Part shown: piece by piece, positions 9,945 to 18,786 of the stretch
How the letters are laid out: every line of letters starts with the position of its first letter
How positions within the stretch are numbered: position 1 is the first letter of the stretch
NCBI RefSeq assembly: GCF_000786695.1
Contig: NZ_CP009962.1
Coordinates: 2,728,001 to 2,792,000 of the forward strand
DNA from: Collimonas arenae
GTDB taxonomy: Bacteria; Pseudomonadota; Gammaproteobacteria; Burkholderiales; Burkholderiaceae_D
Reading direction: 5' to 3'
Length of the DNA: 64,000 nucleotides
Position numbers and translations under genes: made by a program
Notes under the pieces: model-generated
The model's input: only the letters and a program-made list of their open reading frames with translations
Told to the model about the DNA's origin: nothing
Database searches by the model: none

Positions 9945-10604
9945 ATGTCCAGTCGCACACTCAATCTTGACGACACGCTATACGACTATCTGCTAAGCCA
10001 TTCGCTACGCGAGCATCCGGCTCAAACCGCGTTGCGGGCGGCAACCAGCAGTCATGCACGCGGCGGCATGCAGATTTCGCCCGAACAGGGCCAGTTCATG
10101 GCGCTTCTGGTCAAGCTGACGGGTGCTCGCCAGACTATAGAAATCGGCGTTTTTACCGGTTATAGCGCGCTGTCAGTGGCGCTCGCCTTGCCGGAAGACG
10201 GCCACATCCTGGCGTGTGACATCAGTGATGAATACACGCGTATAGCGCGCCCTTACTGGGAGCAAGCAAAGGTTGCACACAAGATCGATCTGCAGCTCGC
10301 ACCGGCGCTGACGACGCTCGATGCCAGGCTAGCCGCCGGCGCAGCTGGACAATATGATTTCGCTTTTATCGATGCCGATAAAAGCGCTTACGACGGTTAC
10401 TACGAACGCTGCCTGCAACTGGTGCGGCGCGGCGGCCTGATTGCCATCGACAATGTCTTATGGAGCGGTAGCGTGGCTGCGCCAGCGGAAGATGCCGATA
10501 CGGCAGCGCTACAGCAGCTCAACCTCAAATTGCACGACGACGAACGCATCGACTTGTCGATGCTGCCAATTGGAGATGGTTTGACGCTAGCGCGTAAACG
10601 CTAA
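9945..10604 (+). CDS. SAM-dependent O-methyltransferase (family 3)
   Basis: Class I O-methyltransferase of 219 residues, in the caffeoyl-CoA O-methyltransferase-like family. Motifs include the SAM-binding IEIGVFTGYSALSVALALP, the acidic ILACDIS, and the metal-binding FAFIDADKSAYDGYYE. NVLWSGSV follows. The start at 9945 is chosen because AAGGA lies upstream and the protein then begins MSSRTLNLDD; a longer frame from 9849 runs through the monooxygenase remnant. The methyl acceptor is unknown. It has no clear operon partner. Confidence 0.9.
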   Translation: MSSRTLNLDDTLYDYLLSHSLREHPAQTALRAATSSHARGGMQISPEQGQFMALLVKLTGARQTIEIGVFTGYSALSVALALPEDGHILACDISDEYTRIARPYWEQAKVAHKIDLQLAPALTTLDARLAAGAAGQYDFAFIDADKSAYDGYYERCLQLVRRGGLIAIDNVLWSGSVAAPAEDADTAALQQLNLKLHDDERIDLSMLPIGDGLTLARKR

Positions 10605-10648
10605 GCGTTCGGCGCTGGCGTGTCAGGATGACGAGAGTACCGTCAGCG

Positions 10649-10933
10649 TCATGCACCGGTATAAATCGAGGCTCCGGTTTCTGTCTTTGCCGCTTCACGC
10701 ATTTGCGCCATCATCGGTTTTTGACCGTGTATGGCAGGAGTAGTTACCAGCGGATAGCTGGCATCGCTTTGCAGTAGTACTCCCGCGGTCTGGGCCTTGG
10801 CGACTTCTTGCTCGACTTGTGCTCTGGTCAAGGTCGATGTGAAAGCCGGTTCAGGCGGATAGCTTGCTTCTGCAAATGCTGAAGCGGTTGCGCTGAAGGC
10901 CAAGAGTGTGAAAATGGTTTTTAGGGTACGCAT
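10649..10933 (-). CDS. DUF4148 domain-containing exported protein
   Basis: Small exported protein of 94 residues. It has a signal peptide (MRTLKTIFTLLAFSATASAFA) followed by the DUF4148 pattern LTRAQVEQEVAKAQTAG and a Y-P-containing tail. DUF4148 proteins are abundant in Burkholderiales and have no assigned function. The gene stands alone, with its 3' end facing the methyltransferase. An upstream tract at about 11111-11135 holds three copies of TTCTTG on the plus strand. Confidence 0.8.
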   Translation of the reverse strand: MRTLKTIFTLLAFSATASAFAEASYPPEPAFTSTLTRAQVEQEVAKAQTAGVLLQSDASYPLVTTPAIHGQKPMMAQMREAAKTETGASIYTGA

Positions 10934-11233
10934 GATGGTTTCCTGGAAAGTTGACGGGTAACGACAGCGTTCCCTGTTTTCTCCGGTCAGCTTGAAGCGT
11001 CGCGTGTGAAACAGATATCTGCCATCGCTGAAAACAGTCTAGGCCGCCATTGCAAACGATCAGATGACGAAGGCATGACAAGTTTGTCATGTCGCTTTTC
11101 GGGCTGAAATTATTGTTTGTTCTTGTTCTTGTTCTTGTTGTCGAGTCAGGGCGCGTCATTCGTATGAATTAATACAGTAAGTGGTTGGCTGGAAAAACAT
11201 TTCAATTTCGCATGGCCGTGCTAATATGCGAAC

Positions 11234-11854
11234 ATGATGATTCAATCCAGCAAAAGCGAACTTACCTACACGGCAATCGTGAATGCGGCTTTGCAGATTG
11301 CCGCAGCTGAAGGGGTAGGAAAATTGTCTCTGGGAGAGGTCGCAAAACATCTCGGCATCAGCAAGAGCGGGGTGTTTTCGCGCGTGGGCTCGCTGGAGGC
11401 GCTGCAAGAAGCAGTTCTTGATGAGTTCGATCGCCGGTTTAGCGCAGAAGTGTTCCTGCCGTCCACGGCATTGTCGCGTGGTTTGCCCAGGCTGAACTCG
11501 CAAGTGATGGCCTGGATTGCAAGGGCCAGCGACCCACGGGAAATCGCCGGTTGCCTGTATATTGCCGGCGCCTTTGAATACGACGATATTGAGGGGCCGC
11601 TGCGGGATCGCATCCAGTACGGAGTGACCCGCTGGCGCGCAACCATGCGACGGACGGTAATCCAGGCGATGGAAGCAGGGCATTTGCGGCCGGATACCGA
11701 CCCCGAGCAGTTGATCTTCGAAATTTACAGCCTGATCGTAGGTCTTACCCACGACATTCGCCTTATGCGCGATAGGGCGGCGGTACAGCGGGTGCATAAC
11801 GCTTATAACCGGCTAATTTCTACCTATCGGAGCTTTAATTATCAGGGCGCTTGA
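11234..11854 (+). CDS. TetR family transcriptional regulator
   Basis: TetR/AcrR-type repressor of 206 residues. The N-terminal helix-turn-helix includes KLSLGEVAKHLGISKSGVFS at about residues 34-53, followed by an all-helical ligand domain. The C-terminal half resembles the TetR_C family containing WRATMRRTVIQAMEAGHL. Possible starts lie at 11234 or one codon later. Its targets are unknown; no efflux pump is adjacent, although an MFS gene lies convergently downstream. Confidence 0.9.
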   Translation: MMIQSSKSELTYTAIVNAALQIAAAEGVGKLSLGEVAKHLGISKSGVFSRVGSLEALQEAVLDEFDRRFSAEVFLPSTALSRGLPRLNSQVMAWIARASDPREIAGCLYIAGAFEYDDIEGPLRDRIQYGVTRWRATMRRTVIQAMEAGHLRPDTDPEQLIFEIYSLIVGLTHDIRLMRDRAAVQRVHNAYNRLISTYRSFNYQGA

Positions 11855-11900
11855 TTCATCAGCCTGCCTGGTTTATGCGAGTGGTGTTTTTTAAATCAAA

Positions 11901-11918
11901 TTCGCACCATCGTGCGAA
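11901..11918. other. Hairpin TTCGCAC-CATC-GTGCGAA
   Basis: A perfect 7-bp inverted repeat with a 4-base loop lies about 50 bases after the TetR stop codon. It is followed by AAAAA on the plus strand and preceded by AAATCAAA. It could be a terminator read on the minus strand or an operator; the sequence does not decide. Confidence 0.4.
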
Positions 11919-11929
11919 AAAGGATCGTA

Positions 11930-12043
11930 ATGATTTATTTCGTGATAGCTGGCGTCGTAGCCGGTGCGTTTGTATTGGGTAATTGCACAAGGCGACTAAT
12001 GAAGTGTATTCCCGAGTGCAATGATGACTTTGGCTTTTTCTAA
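11930..12043 (+). CDS. Candidate 37-residue membrane peptide
   Basis: Short open frame beginning at an ATG with AAGGA six bases upstream. It reads MIYFVIAGVVAGAFVLGN and then a basic, Cys-containing tail (TRRLMKCIPEC) ending in NDDFGFF. Residues 2-17 form one hydrophobic helix, and the positive residues directly after it suggest a single-pass membrane peptide. It lies in the gap between the TetR regulator and the MFS gene, with a hairpin on each side. No family is recognised. Support is limited to the ribosome site and the helix, so a chance frame is possible. Confidence 0.4.
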   Translation: MIYFVIAGVVAGAFVLGNCTRRLMKCIPECNDDFGFF

Positions 12044-12100
12044 TTTGCCGGGGAGGGAGGGGGAGTCAATGGAGAGGTATGACGCTCGTTGTGGGAGAGC

Positions 12101-12137
12101 TATTGCCAGGATGGTCGGGGCGACCATCCTGGCAATA
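12101..12137. terminator. 16-bp perfect hairpin between convergent genes
   Basis: The arms TATTGCCAGGATGGTC and GACCATCCTGGCAATA are exactly complementary around a GGGGC loop. It sits between the plus-strand small ORF/TetR gene and the end of the minus-strand MFS gene. Neither side has a strong T-tract (ATCAAATTT follows on the plus strand). It probably acts as a bidirectional terminator or mRNA 3' stabiliser. Confidence 0.65.
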
Positions 12138-12165
12138 TCAAATTTATGCCAGATGAATTTCTTGT

Positions 12166-13518
12166 TTAGTCGCGAATTTCAAGTGCCCGATTAAGGCTCA
12201 GAGCCGCCAGCGAGCAGGCTGCGCCCGACAACAGGTAGAAGCTGACATAAGCCAGGCCAAAATGCGCGGACAGGCCGAGTGCTACCAACGGTGCGAAACC
12301 AGCACCGACCAGCCATGACAGATCGGAGGTCAGGGCGGCGCCGGTGTAGCGATATTTGGCAGGGAAATTGGCGGTCACCGCACCGGCTGCCTGGCCATAC
12401 GACAAGCCCAGCAAGCTGAAACCCAGCAGAATGAAGATATTCTGGCCGATTTCGCCGCCGTTCATCAGCGTAGGCACGAATGCGCTGAGTATCGCAATCA
12501 GTATCGCGCAGCTGCCAAGCGTGGTGCGGCGGCCCAGTTTGTCTGCAATCAGGCCGGAGGCAACCACGCCCACCGCCATCAGGGCGGCGCCGACGACCTG
12601 GATGATCAGAAAGTCGCTGACCGAACGCATCGAATACAGGCTAATCCATGATAACGGGAATACGGTCACCAGATGGAACAGGGCGTAACTGGCCAAAGCC
12701 GCCAAGGCGCCGATCAGCAAGTTACGGCCCTGCGAGCGCGTCATTTCGATGACTTTGGTCGGTTCCAGTTCACGCTCGTCCAGCAGGCGTGCATATTCCG
12801 GTGTCGAGACCAGGCGCAAGCGTGCAAACAGCGCCACGACGTTGATGGCGAATGCTACGTAGAACGGATAGCGCCAGCCCCAGTCCAGGAAATCTTCCGT
12901 GGTCAGATTGGAGAGCAGGTAAGCGAACAGGGCGCCTGCGATCATGAAGCCCATCGGCGCGCCGAGCTGGCCCAGCATGGCGTACCAGCCGCGCTTGTTT
13001 TGCGGCGCATTGAGCGCCAGCAATGACGGCAAGCCATCCCAGGAGCCGCCGAGGGCAATGCCTTGGCCGATGCGCAACAACGACAGCAAGACTATCGAAT
13101 AAAAGCCAAGGTGTTCGAAAGTCGGCAGGAACGCCATGCCGGCGGTGGATATACCTAATATGAAGAGGGCGGCAGTCAGCTTCACCTCGCGGCCAAAACG
13201 GCGCTGGATGGTCATGAAGGCAACGGTGCCGAACGGTCGTGCCAGGAAGGCAAAGGAAAAAATCACAAAGGAGTACAGCGTACCTTCCAGCTGTTGCTCA
13301 AACGGAAAGAACACTGCCGGAAACACCAGTACCGAAGCCATCGCATAGACGAAGAAGTCGAAATATTCCGAGGCGCGGCCGATGACCACGCCAATGGCTA
13401 TCTCGCCCGGGGCGACTTCAGGGTGGTCGGAATTTGCACTGCGGACGTCATTGGCTGACGCATGCGACGAGAGATTAGCGGAAAGATCGCCATTATGGCT
13501 ATGGGTGCTGGTCATCAT
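12166..13518 (-). CDS. MFS transporter (metabolite:H+ symporter type)
   Basis: Membrane transporter of 450 residues with 12 predicted helices, of the sugar/metabolite:proton symporter branch. The N-terminal 35 residues are hydrophilic and His/Ser/Asn-rich. The family motif between helices 2 and 3 is altered here (FGTVAFMTIQRRFGREVKL), and the helix 8-9 loop GLIADKLGRRTTL is typical. Relatives move organic acids or osmolytes such as citrate, shikimate or proline betaine; the substrate here is not evident. It is divergent from cyoA, with about 170 bases between the starts, and ends at a strong hairpin. Confidence 0.85.
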   Translation of the reverse strand: MMTSTHSHNGDLSANLSSHASANDVRSANSDHPEVAPGEIAIGVVIGRASEYFDFFVYAMASVLVFPAVFFPFEQQLEGTLYSFVIFSFAFLARPFGTVAFMTIQRRFGREVKLTAALFILGISTAGMAFLPTFEHLGFYSIVLLSLLRIGQGIALGGSWDGLPSLLALNAPQNKRGWYAMLGQLGAPMGFMIAGALFAYLLSNLTTEDFLDWGWRYPFYVAFAINVVALFARLRLVSTPEYARLLDERELEPTKVIEMTRSQGRNLLIGALAALASYALFHLVTVFPLSWISLYSMRSVSDFLIIQVVGAALMAVGVVASGLIADKLGRRTTLGSCAILIAILSAFVPTLMNGGEIGQNIFILLGFSLLGLSYGQAAGAVTANFPAKYRYTGAALTSDLSWLVGAGFAPLVALGLSAHFGLAYVSFYLLSGAACSLAALSLNRALEIRD

Positions 13519-13690
13519 AATTTTGTCTCTAGTGGGTTTCAGGTCTCTATTAATTATGGCCTTGCCTTACTGGCATGGCGAACCCTTCCCGACGTTGCTA
13601 GCAAGGGTAGGACAAAACGTCCAATCGCCAACACATACCAGTCAGTGCTACATTAGCACGATCTGATAGCTTCGACTGGACTTTTACTTC

Positions 13691-14611
13691 ATGGTTTCCC
13701 TAATTTCTCGTCGCGGATTGCTTCTGCTGCCCGTCTTTTTACTGGCCGGCTGTAATACAGTAGTCATGAATCCGTCTGGCGATATCGCCTCTCAGCAGGG
13801 ACGCCTGATCGTCGTCTCCACCTTATTGATGCTATTGATCATCGTTCCGGTGATCGCATTGACCATCTGGTTTGCCTGGCGCTACCGTAAAAACAATACC
13901 GCCGCGCGCTACGAGCCGGATTGGGACCACTCCACACAACTCGAACTGGTGATCTGGGGCGCGCCGCTGTTGATCATCATTGCACTCGGCCTGCTGACCT
14001 GGATCAGCACCCACACTCTGGATCCGTATCGGCCGTTGTCGCGCCTGGATGCGGACCGTCCGATTCCTGCCGATGTCAAGACCTTGACGGTTGAAGTCGT
14101 GGCGCTGGACTGGAAATGGCTGTTCATCTATCCGGAACAAGGCATCGCCACAGTGAACGAACTGGCAGCGCCGGTTGATGTTCCGATCCGCTTCAAGATC
14201 ACGTCATCGACCATCATGAACTCTTTCTTCATCCCGGCGCTGGCCGGCCAGATCTACGCTATGCCGGGCATGCAGACATCGCTCAACGCGGTGATCAACA
14301 AGCCGGGCGAATTTGAAGGTTTCTCGGCCAACTACAGCGGTGCCGGTTTTTCCGACATGCGCTTCAAGTTCCACGGTTTGAGCCAGGAGAATTTCGATCA
14401 GTGGGTGCAGGCGCGTAAAGCCGCCAGCGGCCATCTGAACCGCCCTGACTATCTGCAGCTGGAAAAGCCAAGCGAGAAAGAACCTGTGCGCTACTACGGC
14501 ACAGTCGACAAGGACCTGTATCACGCCATCCTCAACCGCTGCATCGAACCGGGCCAGATGTGCATGGACCAGATGATGAGCGGCCACAAGATGGAACAGC
14601 ACCATGAATAA
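13691..14611 (+). CDS. cyoA: Cytochrome bo-type ubiquinol oxidase subunit II
   Basis: Subunit II of a heme-copper quinol oxidase, 306 residues. It has a lipoprotein signal (LLLPVFLLAGC), two membrane helices (about residues 36-60 and 87-108) and a periplasmic cupredoxin domain. The CuA ligands of cytochrome c oxidases are absent: where those have a Cys-x3-Cys motif this protein reads SANYSGAGFSDM, which marks it as a quinol oxidase. The C-terminal tail is Cys/Met/His-rich (CIEPGQMCMDQMMSGHKMEQ). It is first in the cyoABCD operon, separated from cyoB by a tandem-repeat spacer. Confidence 0.95.
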   Translation: MVSLISRRGLLLLPVFLLAGCNTVVMNPSGDIASQQGRLIVVSTLLMLLIIVPVIALTIWFAWRYRKNNTAARYEPDWDHSTQLELVIWGAPLLIIIALGLLTWISTHTLDPYRPLSRLDADRPIPADVKTLTVEVVALDWKWLFIYPEQGIATVNELAAPVDVPIRFKITSSTIMNSFFIPALAGQIYAMPGMQTSLNAVINKPGEFEGFSANYSGAGFSDMRFKFHGLSQENFDQWVQARKAASGHLNRPDYLQLEKPSEKEPVRYYGTVDKDLYHAILNRCIEPGQMCMDQMMSGHKMEQHHE

Positions 14612-14632
14612 AGGCTGGCAAAGCCTGCAACG

Positions 14633-14676
14633 AATGCAATAAATGCAATAAATGCAACAAATGCAACAAACGCAAG
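14633..14676. repeat. 9-bp tandem repeat between cyoA and cyoB
   Basis: Five consecutive units of 9 bases: AATGCAATA twice, AATGCAACA twice, then a degraded AACGCAAG. It occupies the untranslated spacer between cyoA and cyoB. Loss or gain of units would change the spacer length without affecting coding. Confidence 0.9.
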
Positions 14677-14752
14677 CAGCGCTCCGCTCTGCAAGCAGTG
14701 GCGCAATGGTATCTGCGATATGCGCCACGTTTCCCTTTTTCACCGGAAAGTA

Positions 14753-16759
14753 ATGATGCTAGACCATATCGATCTGACGAAGCTGATCTTCGGCCGTCTT
14801 ACCTGGGAAGCGATTCCCTATCACGAACCGATTCTTATCGCGACCTTCATCATGGTCGCCCTCGGCGGCGCAGTGGTGCTTGGCGCACTGACCTATTTCA
14901 AGGTCTGGGGCATTTTGTGGCGCGACTGGTTTACCAGTATCGACCATAAAAAAATCGGCATCATGTACGTCGTCCTCGGCCTGGTCATGCTGTTGCGCGG
15001 CTTTGCTGACGCCCTGATGATGCGTGCCCAGCAGGCGTTTGCCTTCGGCGGCTCGGAAGGCTTCTTGCCTGCGCATCACTACGACCAGATCTTCACGGCG
15101 CATGGCGTCATCATGATCTTCTTCGTAGCGATGCCGCTGGTGACCGGTTTGATGAACTACGTGGTGCCGCTGCAGATCGGCGCGCGCGACGTGGCTTTCC
15201 CGTTCTTGAACAACTTCAGCTTCTGGATGACCACTTTCGGCGGCATGCTGGTGATGGCTTCGCTGTTCGTCGGTGAATTTGCGCGTACCGGCTGGCTGGC
15301 GTATCCGCCGCTGTCGGGCATATTGGCGAGTCCGGATGTGGGGGTGGATTACTATATCTGGGCCTTGCAGATTGCCGGGGTAGGGACGCTGCTCTCGGGG
15401 ATCAACCTGATCGCCACCATCGTCAAGATGCGTGCGCCAGGCATGAACATGATGAAGATGCCGGTGTTCACCTGGACTGCACTGTGCACCAACGTCCTGA
15501 TCGTCGCCGCTTTCCCGGTATTGACCGCCGTGCTCGGCATGCTGTCGCTGGACCGTATCTTCGACACCAACTTCTTCACCAACGACATGGGCGGCAACGC
15601 CATGATGTATGTCAACCTGATCTGGATCTGGGGTCATCCTGAAGTCTACATCCTGATCCTGCCGGCATTCGGTATCTTCTCTGAAGTGGTTTCAACCTTC
15701 AGCAGCAAGCGCCTGTTCGGTTATACCTCGATGGTTTACGCCACCGTGGTGATCACCATCCTGTCCTACCTGGTGTGGCTGCATCACTTCTTCACCATGG
15801 GCTCGGGAGCAAGCGTCAACTCGTTCTTCGGGATCACCACGATGATCATCTCGATCCCGACCGGCGCCAAGATTTTCAACTGGCTGTTCACCATGTACCG
15901 CGGCCGTATTCGTTTCGAGCTGCCAATGCTGTGGACCATCGGCTTCATGATCACCTTCGTTATCGGCGGCATGACAGGCGTGCTGCTGGCGGTACCGCCA
16001 GCCGACTTCGTGCTGCATAACAGTTTGTTCCTGATCGCCCACTTCCATAACGTGATTATCGGTGGCGTGTTGTTCGGTATGTTCGCCGGTATCAATTACT
16101 GGTTCCCGAAAGCTTTCGGCTACAAGCTGGACGATTTCTGGGGCAAGTGCTGCTTCTGGTTCTGGACCATCGGTTTCTACGTTGCCTTCATGCCGTTGTA
16201 CGTGCTGGGCCTGATGGGCGTGACCCGCCGCATGGGCCACTTCGAAGATCCGTCGCTGCAGATCTGGTTCCAGATCGCTGCCTTTGGCGCCGTGCTGATT
16301 GCACTCGGTATCGCTTCGTTCGTGGTGCAGCTGGTGGTGAGTTATATCCGTCGCGAATCGCTGCGCGACACTACCGGTGACCCATGGGGTGCGCGTACGC
16401 TGGAATGGTCGACATCGTCGCCACCACCAGACTACAACTTCGCCTTCACGCCAGTGATACACGACAACGATGCGTGGACCGACATGAAAGCCAACGGCTA
16501 CACCCGTCCGCTGAAAGATTTCGTGGCGATCCACATGCCGAAGAACACCGCAGCCGGCTTCATCATCGCCGCGCTCAGCGCAGCGATCGGCTTTGCCCTG
16601 ATCTGGCACATGTGGCTGGTGGCAGTGGTTGGCTTCGTAGCGATGCTGGCCGCCATCATCACCCACACCTTCAACTACAACCGCGATTACCACATCTCTG
16701 AGGACGAAGTCGTCCGCACAGAAGGTGAACGCACACGATTGCTGGCTAGCCATGTCTGA
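14753..16759 (+). CDS. cyoB: Cytochrome bo-type ubiquinol oxidase subunit I
   Basis: Catalytic, proton-pumping subunit of 668 residues. All metal ligands are visible: [12 protein letters not shown] (low-spin heme His), [12 protein letters not shown] (CuB His and cross-linked Tyr), WLHHFFTMG (CuB His pair), and [11 protein letters not shown] (His ligands of both hemes). It aligns closely with E. coli CyoB throughout, including the [17 protein letters not shown] segment near the C-terminus. The start is either of two adjacent ATGs (14753 or 14756) after GGAAAG. It overlaps cyoC by eight bases. No cyoE heme O synthase follows, so heme O or A must be supplied from elsewhere. Confidence 0.96.
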   Translation: MMLDHIDLTKLIFGRLTWEAIPYHEPILIATFIMVALGGAVVLGALTYFKVWGILWRDWFTSIDHKKIGIMYVVLGLVMLLRGFADALMMRAQQAFAFGGSEGFLPAHHYDQIFTAHGVIMIFFVAMPLVTGLMNYVVPLQIGARDVAFPFLNNFSFWMTTFGGMLVMASLFVGEFARTGWLAYPPLSGILASPDVGVDYYIWALQIAGVGTLLSGINLIATIVKMRAPGMNMMKMPVFTWTALCTNVLIVAAFPVLTAVLGMLSLDRIFDTNFFTNDMGGNAMMYVNLIWIWGHPEVYILILPAFGIFSEVVSTFSSKRLFGYTSMVYATVVITILSYLVWLHHFFTMGSGASVNSFFGITTMIISIPTGAKIFNWLFTMYRGRIRFELPMLWTIGFMITFVIGGMTGVLLAVPPADFVLHNSLFLIAHFHNVIIGGVLFGMFAGINYWFPKAFGYKLDDFWGKCCFWFWTIGFYVAFMPLYVLGLMGVTRRMGHFEDPSLQIWFQIAAFGAVLIALGIASFVVQLVVSYIRRESLRDTTGDPWGARTLEWSTSSPPPDYNFAFTPVIHDNDAWTDMKANGYTRPLKDFVAIHMPKNTAAGFIIAALSAAIGFALIWHMWLVAVVGFVAMLAAIITHTFNYNRDYHISEDEVVRTEGERTRLLASHV

Positions 16760-17381
16760 TATCACTATGAACACTAACAGCGCGGCCGACCCGAGCGCGC
16801 GCTACTACGTCCGCGAACACCATCCGGAAAACGGCACTTTGCTGGGTTTCTGGCTGTACCTGATGAGCGATTGCCTGATTTTCGCCTGTCTGTTTGCGAC
16901 CTACGCCGTATTGGGCCGTAACTACGCAGGTGGCCCGACAGGCGCCGAGCTGTTCGACTTGCCGCTGGTGGCAATCAATACTTCGCTGCTGCTGCTGTCG
17001 TCGATCACTTATGGCTTTGCAATGCTGGAAATGCAACGCAAGCGTGTCCGCGCCACCCTGATCTGGCTGGCGGTTACCGGCATCCTCGGCGCCTGCTTTA
17101 TCGGCTTCGAACTGTACGAATTCGCCCACCTGATCCATGAAGGCTACGGACCGCAACGCAGCGGCTTTTTGACGTCGTTCTTCGCCCTGGTATCAACCCA
17201 CGGCTTGCACGTCAGTTTCGGCATCGTCTGGCTGGTCACATTGATGTTCCAGGTAAAGCGCCACGGCCTTACTCCTGAAAACGGCCGTCGCCTGATGTGC
17301 CTGTCAATGTTCTGGCACTTTCTGGACGTGGTCTGGATCGGCGTCTTCACCTTTGTCTATCTGATGGGAGTTTTGCCATGA
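16752..17381 (+). CDS. cyoC: Cytochrome bo-type ubiquinol oxidase subunit III
   Basis: Integral membrane subunit of 209 residues with five predicted helices, as in E. coli CyoC. It shows the conserved [19 protein letters not shown] opening, the FELYEF segment, and the C-terminal [15 protein letters not shown]. The start at 16752 overlaps the cyoB stop, and the cyoC stop overlaps the cyoD start (ATGA), indicating translational coupling. Confidence 0.95.
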   Translation: MSDITMNTNSAADPSARYYVREHHPENGTLLGFWLYLMSDCLIFACLFATYAVLGRNYAGGPTGAELFDLPLVAINTSLLLLSSITYGFAMLEMQRKRVRATLIWLAVTGILGACFIGFELYEFAHLIHEGYGPQRSGFLTSFFALVSTHGLHVSFGIVWLVTLMFQVKRHGLTPENGRRLMCLSMFWHFLDVVWIGVFTFVYLMGVLP

Positions 17382-17902
17382 GCGGCGGACATCAACAACA
17401 CCCGGCGCGTGTCATCGGACACGGCCACGATGATCATGGCCACGACGGCCACATGCATGCCGACCACGGCAGCCTGAAAAGCTACACCACCGGTTTCATC
17501 CTGGCAGTCATCCTGACAGCGATTCCTTTCTGGCTGGTGATGGGCAAGGTCATCGACAAGTCCAGCACCCTCGGATTGGTGCTGCTGGCCTTCGCCGCCG
17601 TGCAGATCGTGGTGCACATGATCTATTTCCTCCACATGAACACCAAGTCCGAAGGCGGCTGGTCGATGCTGGCGCTGATCTTCACGATCATGCTGGTATT
17701 CATCATGTTGAGCGGTTCTTTGTGGGTCATGTATCACCTGAACCATAATATGATGCCGGGAATGATGACCGATTCGTCGATGCACGAAACGGTTCCTGAG
17801 TCGATGCAGAACATGCCGGGCATGTCACCTATGTCCAATATGCCTGCTCCGCACGAAATGCATGACATGTCCACCATGCCGAAAAACCACGACATGCCAT
17901 GA
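17378..17902 (+). CDS. cyoD: Cytochrome bo oxidase subunit IV with Met-rich extension
   Basis: Subunit IV, 174 residues, against roughly 110 in E. coli. The core of about residues 35-122 has the usual three membrane helices (including VVHMIYFLHMN). The first 30 residues hold nine histidines (such as GHGHDDHGHDGHMHADH). After about residue 123 there is a tail of about 50 residues rich in methionine and histidine (HNMMPGMM, MQNMPGMSPMSNMP, MHDMSTMPKNHDMP), similar in style to Met motifs of periplasmic copper-handling proteins. CyoD is known to help CuB loading during assembly, so the extensions may bind copper. It overlaps its neighbours by four bases on each side. Confidence 0.93.
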   Translation: MSGGHQQHPARVIGHGHDDHGHDGHMHADHGSLKSYTTGFILAVILTAIPFWLVMGKVIDKSSTLGLVLLAFAAVQIVVHMIYFLHMNTKSEGGWSMLALIFTIMLVFIMLSGSLWVMYHLNHNMMPGMMTDSSMHETVPESMQNMPGMSPMSNMPAPHEMHDMSTMPKNHDMP

Positions 17903-18786
17903 ACTCTGCGCCGCGAGGCCCGGTGATACAAGCAAACAAGAACGCGGCGCCGGAAACGGCGCCGCGTTCTTGCTCCAGCACAGCAAAGCTGGCGCTGCTG
18001 GTTTGCGCCGTGCTCATGTTTGCGGGTTTCTTTGCCCTTGGCACTTGGCAGCTCAAGCGCCTGCAATGGAAACTGGATCTGATTCAACGGGTTGATGCGC
18101 GCGTACATGCGCCAGCCGTAGCTGCTCCCGGTCCTGAACAGTGGCCGCAGGTCACAGCCGAATCCGATGAGTACCGGCATGTACGATTGAGCGGCAACTA
18201 TCTCTACGCATTGACTACCCGGGTCCAGGCATCCACCGAGCTTGGCAGTGGTTTCTGGCTGCTGACGCCGCTGCGCACTGCCGATGGCAGCGTGGTGCTG
18301 GTCAACCGCGGCTTTGTTCCAAGCGCCGCACCTGAACAGCCCGCGCCTGGCGCCATACCTGTCTCCAGCACGGTGGTGGTGAATGGATTGCTGCGCATTA
18401 GCGAGCCGGGAGGTGGTTTTTTACGCCATAACGATCCCGCCGGAAACCGCTGGTATTCGCGCGACGTACAAGCGATTGCGGCTGCCCACGGCTTGTCGCA
18501 AGTTGCCCCTTATTTTGTCGATGCCGATGCAAAAAAAATGCCAGTCGACGATGATGCCGGAGACGGCTCGTCTGTGCGTCCGGTTGGCGGCCTGACGGTA
18601 ATTGCCTTTCACAACAGCCACTTGGTTTATGCTCTCACTTGGTATGCTCTCGCTCTGATGGTCGTCGGAGGCTGCTACTGGGGCGTCCGCGAAGAACGAA
18701 AATTACCGCGCAGCGCTGCGGAAATCAGCAACGCCGCCAGCAATGACCAAAGTGACAGTGAAAGCGAAGATGGCAAGCAAAATTGA
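17899..18786 (+). CDS. SURF1 family oxidase assembly protein
   Basis: SURF1/Shy1 family protein of 295 residues, needed in relatives for heme insertion into heme-copper oxidases. A first membrane helix (about residues 30-47) leads into the family motif LGTWQLKRLQWK. A periplasmic domain includes VVLVNRGFVP, and a second helix follows HNSHLVYALTWYALA. The ATG overlaps the cyoD stop. The region before the first helix is unusually long and is encoded across a perfect 15-bp inverted repeat, so a later start is conceivable, but no good alternative start precedes the helix. Its operon position fits an assembly role. Confidence 0.9.
   Translation: MNSAPRGPVIQANKNAAPETAPRSCSSTAKLALLVCAVLMFAGFFALGTWQLKRLQWKLDLIQRVDARVHAPAVAAPGPEQWPQVTAESDEYRHVRLSGNYLYALTTRVQASTELGSGFWLLTPLRTADGSVVLVNRGFVPSAAPEQPAPGAIPVSSTVVVNGLLRISEPGGGFLRHNDPAGNRWYSRDVQAIAAAHGLSQVAPYFVDADAKKMPVDDDAGDGSSVRPVGGLTVIAFHNSHLVYALTWYALALMVVGGCYWGVREERKLPRSAAEISNAASNDQSDSESEDGKQN
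17937..17972 (+). other. Perfect 15-bp hairpin inside the SURF1 gene
   Basis: The arms CAAGAACGCGGCGCC and GGCGCCGCGTTCTTG are exactly complementary around GGAAAC. It has the form of an intrinsic terminator stem but lacks a T-tract. It lies 35 bases after the cyoD stop and within codons 13-25 of SURF1. It may reduce read-through or translation from cyoABCD into the SURF1-regBA part. Confidence 0.7.

Noticed and set aside
15692-16774. Minus-strand frame of 360 codons opposite cyoB
   Set aside because: It is His- and Gln-rich antisense of the well-supported cyoB gene and resembles no protein family.
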